Positions 19,654-22,856 of a DNA stretch of 22,856 nt are shown here, piece after piece. This DNA is from Cladosporium sp. IMV 00045. Taxonomy: Eukaryota; Ascomycota; Dothideomycetes; Cladosporiales; Cladosporiaceae. Each line of letters begins with the position of its first letter. Within the stretch, counting starts at the first letter, position 1. Position numbers and translations under genes: made by a program. The DNA is taken from NCBI GenBank assembly GCA_001931905.2, contig MSJI02000287.1:1-22856 (forward strand), in the 5' to 3' direction. The notes beneath the pieces were generated by a model, which saw only the letters and a list, made by a program, of their open reading frames with translations, was not told the origin of the DNA and did no database searches.

Positions 19654-20301
19654 CACGCGAAATGACAGCTGGAGCGAGCCATTTTGTTGAATCGCGGTGG
19701 CCTCCTCAGGACCATGTCTGCAGCAGCGGCCACGGATGGACATGAGCAAAGTGACGGATGTGTACGCGTGAAGCCTATTGCAGCAAAGACACGATCCTGC
19801 GTTCAAGTCTCTCGCGCGAAAGGTGTTGTCGGGGATTGCGGATCTTTGGCGAAGGACGGTTTTCGTGCCAATGAATTCCTGGGCTCCAGTTACGGGGGAG
19901 TTGCGTGCGGCCGTAAACGTCGGGTGGCGTAGTGAGGAGACGCACAGACTGCAGCTTCGAGATCTCCACGCCATCTCAGCTACCAATCAACATTTCGGGC
20001 GGCATGTGTGAATATCGGGTATGGGCGAACTCCGGCAAGCTTGTATTATTCCAACATAAGAAGAAAATAAGAAGGCTCGATCTTCAGAATGCGCTCGTGG
20101 TCTGCGGCGTGTGAGCGACGATAACATTTCAGGACGCACTTCCAGTGATTTTCGCGCATCTTCGAGTCCTCGATCACTCGGGATGGCGCAGCGGGTGATC
20201 GTGAGAGGGTCGACACTCGACGAGCAGGTAAACGGAGTGAGCGTATCGCACCGAGGAGATATACATTAAGTTGGATTAAGTGTTCAACATTCGACCATAC
20301 G
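19654..20301. other. Intergenic region, no gene seen
   Basis: About 650 bases between the desaturase core promoter and the stop of the rhodopsin-domain gene; both genes are on the minus strand. ORFs of 60-117 codons occur in several frames but share no motifs or codon bias. This stretch should contain the upstream desaturase promoter and the 3' UTR of the membrane-protein gene. Confidence 0.5.
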
Positions 20302-21742
20302 TCAAACGCGATCTTGAGGGACGCTCCCGCCCGCAGAGGCTTGGAATCCCCAATCGTCGCCTCGCAATCGTCCTGACTCTGGACTAGGATTCCTCCCACC
20401 TGCTGCCTCAGATCTCACACTGACTTCCTGGGCGACGACGATTCCGCCACCGCCTTCTTTCGAAGTCGAGTTGTCGAGCTTGCCCATGGGTAGGATGTGT
20501 TCATCACTCGCCCAAGCCGTATCATTGGGTATGGACAGGGGGTGCGCGTGCGTTTTACGACTTGCGCCTTTCTGGTTGTCGATTCCTCCACTTTGCAGCG
20601 GGTAGCTTTGTGATCGCGATCGGCTGTTCCTGCTGAGGAGGGCTCCAAGGCCAATAGCTTTGGCTATCTGGCGAATCAAGGGGTGAATGATGGGCAAGTT
20701 TGTCACGATGATAGCAACAAAGGTCTCGCGACAAGCCCACAAACTGCCAGACACTGCGCCATCCGGACCAGACTGGGCGAATCTGTCAGTATAGCACTCT
20801 GGCAAAATTTCGGATACTCGCAATCTTACCGTGAGAATGGTCACCGCTCGAATCGTACCGGCAATTATGATGAAGACAGCTCCGCTGAATAGTAGCATCA
20901 GCGTGAGCTTCCTTCTGATTGTGATGTTCACTCCCCAAAGAAGCTGTTGAACGTTAATTACGCCGGCCGGCATCACAGCTTTTCCTGGCCATCGGGAAGA
21001 GCTTACTGGTAGCGGAATCGAGAGAAGATATGCATCCGTAGCCACATTGGTGATCAACACCACCCATACATAGATGGGCGAATTTGTGGCCTGGCAAAAT
21101 TGCCCAGGATTCGGCGTTATTTGCCAAAAGTGGTGGAACGGCTGGCATGAGAGCAACAGCGTAAGAGCCACGCCTAGGTAGCTGACTACCAACAGGCCAT
21201 ATGCGATGCGCACGCGGATTTCAAGATGGGAGATTCCGGTTCTTTGAAGTAGAAGTTAGCGAAATGCATCACTGTTGCGACAGTCAGAAAGCAACATACG
21301 TTAATCTTCCGAAGAGCGCAGCCATGCAGACTTTCAGGCCCCAAAGGATTGCAGCGTAGAACGACCATCCAATAATTTGAATTTTGGAGCCCCAGACACG
21401 ATTGTAATGTTCTTGGGAAGCTGGGTCGATGTTTGCGCGCTGCTCGTCCGTCATGTAGCTATTCGTGACTCCACCGAATTTGGCACCGACAAGGTACGCC
21501 GCTACAACTTCAGCAATGAAAATCAACTATTAAGAGGCAACATCAGCATATGCGCTTGTGCGCTCACGGCGAGCGTGCCATCTTAAGAGAACGATTCCAG
21601 GTTCACTCACGCCTGTCAGCGGCATCAGATAGTCGTCAACCTGCCAATTTGATGGCCCCACGCTGCGCCATCGTATAGAGATCCGAATCATGATGGTGAC
21701 CAGCCCAATTGAAAGGAGAGCGAATTGCTCTGCGACCGTCAT
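20302..21742 (-). CDS. PTH11/SAT4-like rhodopsin-domain membrane protein
   Basis: Fungal seven-helix plasma-membrane protein of the rhodopsin-domain (PTH11-related) family; some members act in host sensing, but most are uncharacterised. Exons are 21742-21611, 21526-21300, 21241-21007, 20943-20830 and 20772-20302, giving 392 aa. Introns are 84, 58, 63 and 57 nt; the last two are multiples of three without stops and were found because the family alignment breaks there (joins SIPLP|LLWG and TILT|SGPDG). The blocks are VDDYLMPL after TM1, RLT-TGISHLEIRVRIAYG in TM3-4, CQPF and a matching CQAT in the extracellular loop (probable disulfide), DAYLLSIPLP in TM5, and GSLWACRETFVAIIVTNLP in TM7. The Ser-rich cytosolic tail is about 110 residues. 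No CFEM domain precedes TM1, so this is the CFEM-less class. Ligand is unknown. Confidence 0.88.
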
Positions 21743-22856
21743 CTTGGCGACTGGCGAGGCAGCAAAAGGTGCTGGCTGAGTCTGGTCGCCTCAAGGTGGA
21801 GCTGTCAAGGATCGAAGGAAGAAATCAGACGCCGGAGGTCCAGCAAGTTATGGGGAAGGAAGGCAGCTGTCATACATAAGAAGACGGACTGACAGGTAAC
21901 AGTGAGTTCCGAGCGTTCGCGTGGGAGGAATAGCGTCCGAACTCCTAGACTCATGACTTCCAAACCGTGCGACGCTCAAACGCTGACACAACGTTCGGGA
22001 TTCACAGTTTGACAGCCTAATGCTCGGCCGTCTGCTCACTTCGTATTGCGACTGCCGAATAATCCTTGTTTTAGTAAGCTTGCAACGCTTAGAGACCCTA
22101 GGGCCGATCACTCGATGCTTTATCATCCAGTCGGCTCCGGATCCTCTGCAGAGCAGATGTCGATCGTCATAGGACGCCCTATCGAGCCAGACAGAACCCC
22201 GGGATTATACCTTGAGATGAGACTGCCGACGCTCAACTAGGCGATGTTGCGATTCAGAGACGCCCGAGCTACCATGTCACTGGTAAACCTGTATGTTTGC
22301 ACGTGGCATGGCACATGAGTCTGTGGTAACGGCTGGCCACGACCGTCGACTCCGCTTTAAATGCGCAAAGAAGGCCGGTAGCGTAAGGACCATTTCAGCA
22401 AAAGCTCGATGCGACATCCAGACAAGTCGACTGGCGGCGAAAGACTTTTCTTGCGGCGAGAACACCTACCGAATACGTACGCCAAGTAATCTCCTCCTGT
22501 CTAACTGTCCCTTAGCCGGTATATCCTGGTTACACCAGCTATATAACCCGGTTACACCAGCGAGCCTTTAGGGTTAGGGTTTTCGCTGGTGTAACCTTGG
22601 CTCCCACTGACAGGGATTAGGAAATTCGCAAGTTTATGGGAAATATGCAGGCATCCAAGATTAAAATCTAATAACAATATTCCGCCGTTCAGATTCGGGG
22701 TGGATTGGTAAGTATGGAGTCGGAAAGCTTGGCTGCCACATACGCTCTCAACGATCTGCTGCATTCCACTAGTAAACTTTGCAACCTGACTTTCTACCAA
22801 AAACACATCCCATGCACACCTGTGCGGATGATTCACGACTCTAGCATATGTTATAG
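21743..22856. other. Right-end region without a convincing gene
   Basis: No frame in these 1.1 kb has both motifs and coding-like codon use. Short ORFs (22293-22571 plus, 22552-22836 minus, 21848-22126 minus) look like chance. The region holds the promoter of the rhodopsin-domain gene (first 150 bases or so) and the TTAGGG-containing inverted repeat listed separately. A gene may begin beyond the right edge. Confidence 0.5.
22528..22596. repeat. Direct and inverted GGTTACACCAGC repeats flanking TTAGGG units
   Basis: GGTTACACCAGC occurs at 22528-22539 and 22550-22561 (22-base period), and as its reverse complement at 22585-22596. The second and third copies extend to a perfect 14-bp inverted repeat (22550-22563 with 22583-22596) around a 19-base loop containing TTTAGGGTTAGGGTTT, two units of the fungal telomere repeat. 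It could be a transposon or MITE terminus, a footprint of telomere-sequence insertion, or a protein-binding site. No clear target-site duplication is visible. Confidence 0.65.

Noticed and set aside
22293..22571. Plus-strand 92-codon ORF near the right end as a gene or decayed transposase
   Set aside because: No transposase or other motif is seen, the first codons lack bias, and the end runs into the repeat at 22528-22596.
1..22856. tRNA genes, rRNA or CRISPR arrays
   Set aside because: I looked for B-box-like GTTCGAATCC words and for regularly spaced repeats and found none; CRISPR is not expected in a eukaryotic sequence.

Overview
The window looks like nuclear DNA of a filamentous ascomycete (Pezizomycotina). 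The reasons are genes on both strands split by 50-84 nt GT-AG introns with CTAAC/CTGAC-type branch points, C/G-rich third codon positions, and families typical of these fungi: sugar-porter MFS, PTH11-type rhodopsin-domain proteins, an OLE1-type desaturase fused to cytochrome b5, and App1. A Dothideomycete is my guess, but the sequence alone does not fix the class. I see no rRNA, tRNA, CRISPR array or intact transposon.

Layout. 1-1746 (+): MFS sugar transporter, cut by the left edge. 2397-3195 (+): atypical short-chain dehydrogenase. 3368-3559 (-): small unrecognised ORF. 3679-4692 (+): broken or poorly resolved coding remnants. 4891-6244 (-): App1-type phosphatidate phosphatase. 7003-8081 (+): L-lactate dehydrogenase, tail to tail with 8132-9958 (-), an F-box/transglutaminase-like/YccV protein of the FBXO21 type. 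10562-12482 (+): Sec14-like CRAL-TRIO protein with a long disordered tail, sharing a divergent promoter with the F-box gene. 13173-14292 (+): D-2-hydroxyacid dehydrogenase of the D-mandelate dehydrogenase type. 15000-16731 (+): lactose-permease-like MFS sugar transporter. 17423-17962 (+): small secreted protein with a zinc-protease HExxH motif. 18097-19431 (-): stearoyl-CoA delta-9 desaturase. 20302-21742 (-): PTH11/SAT4-like seven-helix membrane protein. 21743-22856: no convincing gene, but an inverted repeat with two TTAGGG units in its loop.

Gene models were rebuilt by hand by joining reading frames at splice sites and comparing the products with family motifs. Three introns (one in the dehydrogenase at 2397, two in the rhodopsin-domain gene) are multiples of three without stops, so a simple ORF reading would translate them by mistake.

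The neighbourhood reads as ordinary primary metabolism and transport, not a canonical secondary-metabolite cluster. Two sugar transporters, an L-LDH and a D-2-hydroxyacid dehydrogenase suggest carbon and hydroxy-acid use. App1, Sec14 and the desaturase all touch lipid metabolism, but nothing shows that they are co-regulated. The most unusual items are the secreted HExxH protein, the dehydrogenase lacking the canonical Tyr, the TTAGGG hairpin, the broken locus at 3.7-4.7 kb, and the GATA-site array before the D-2-hydroxyacid dehydrogenase.
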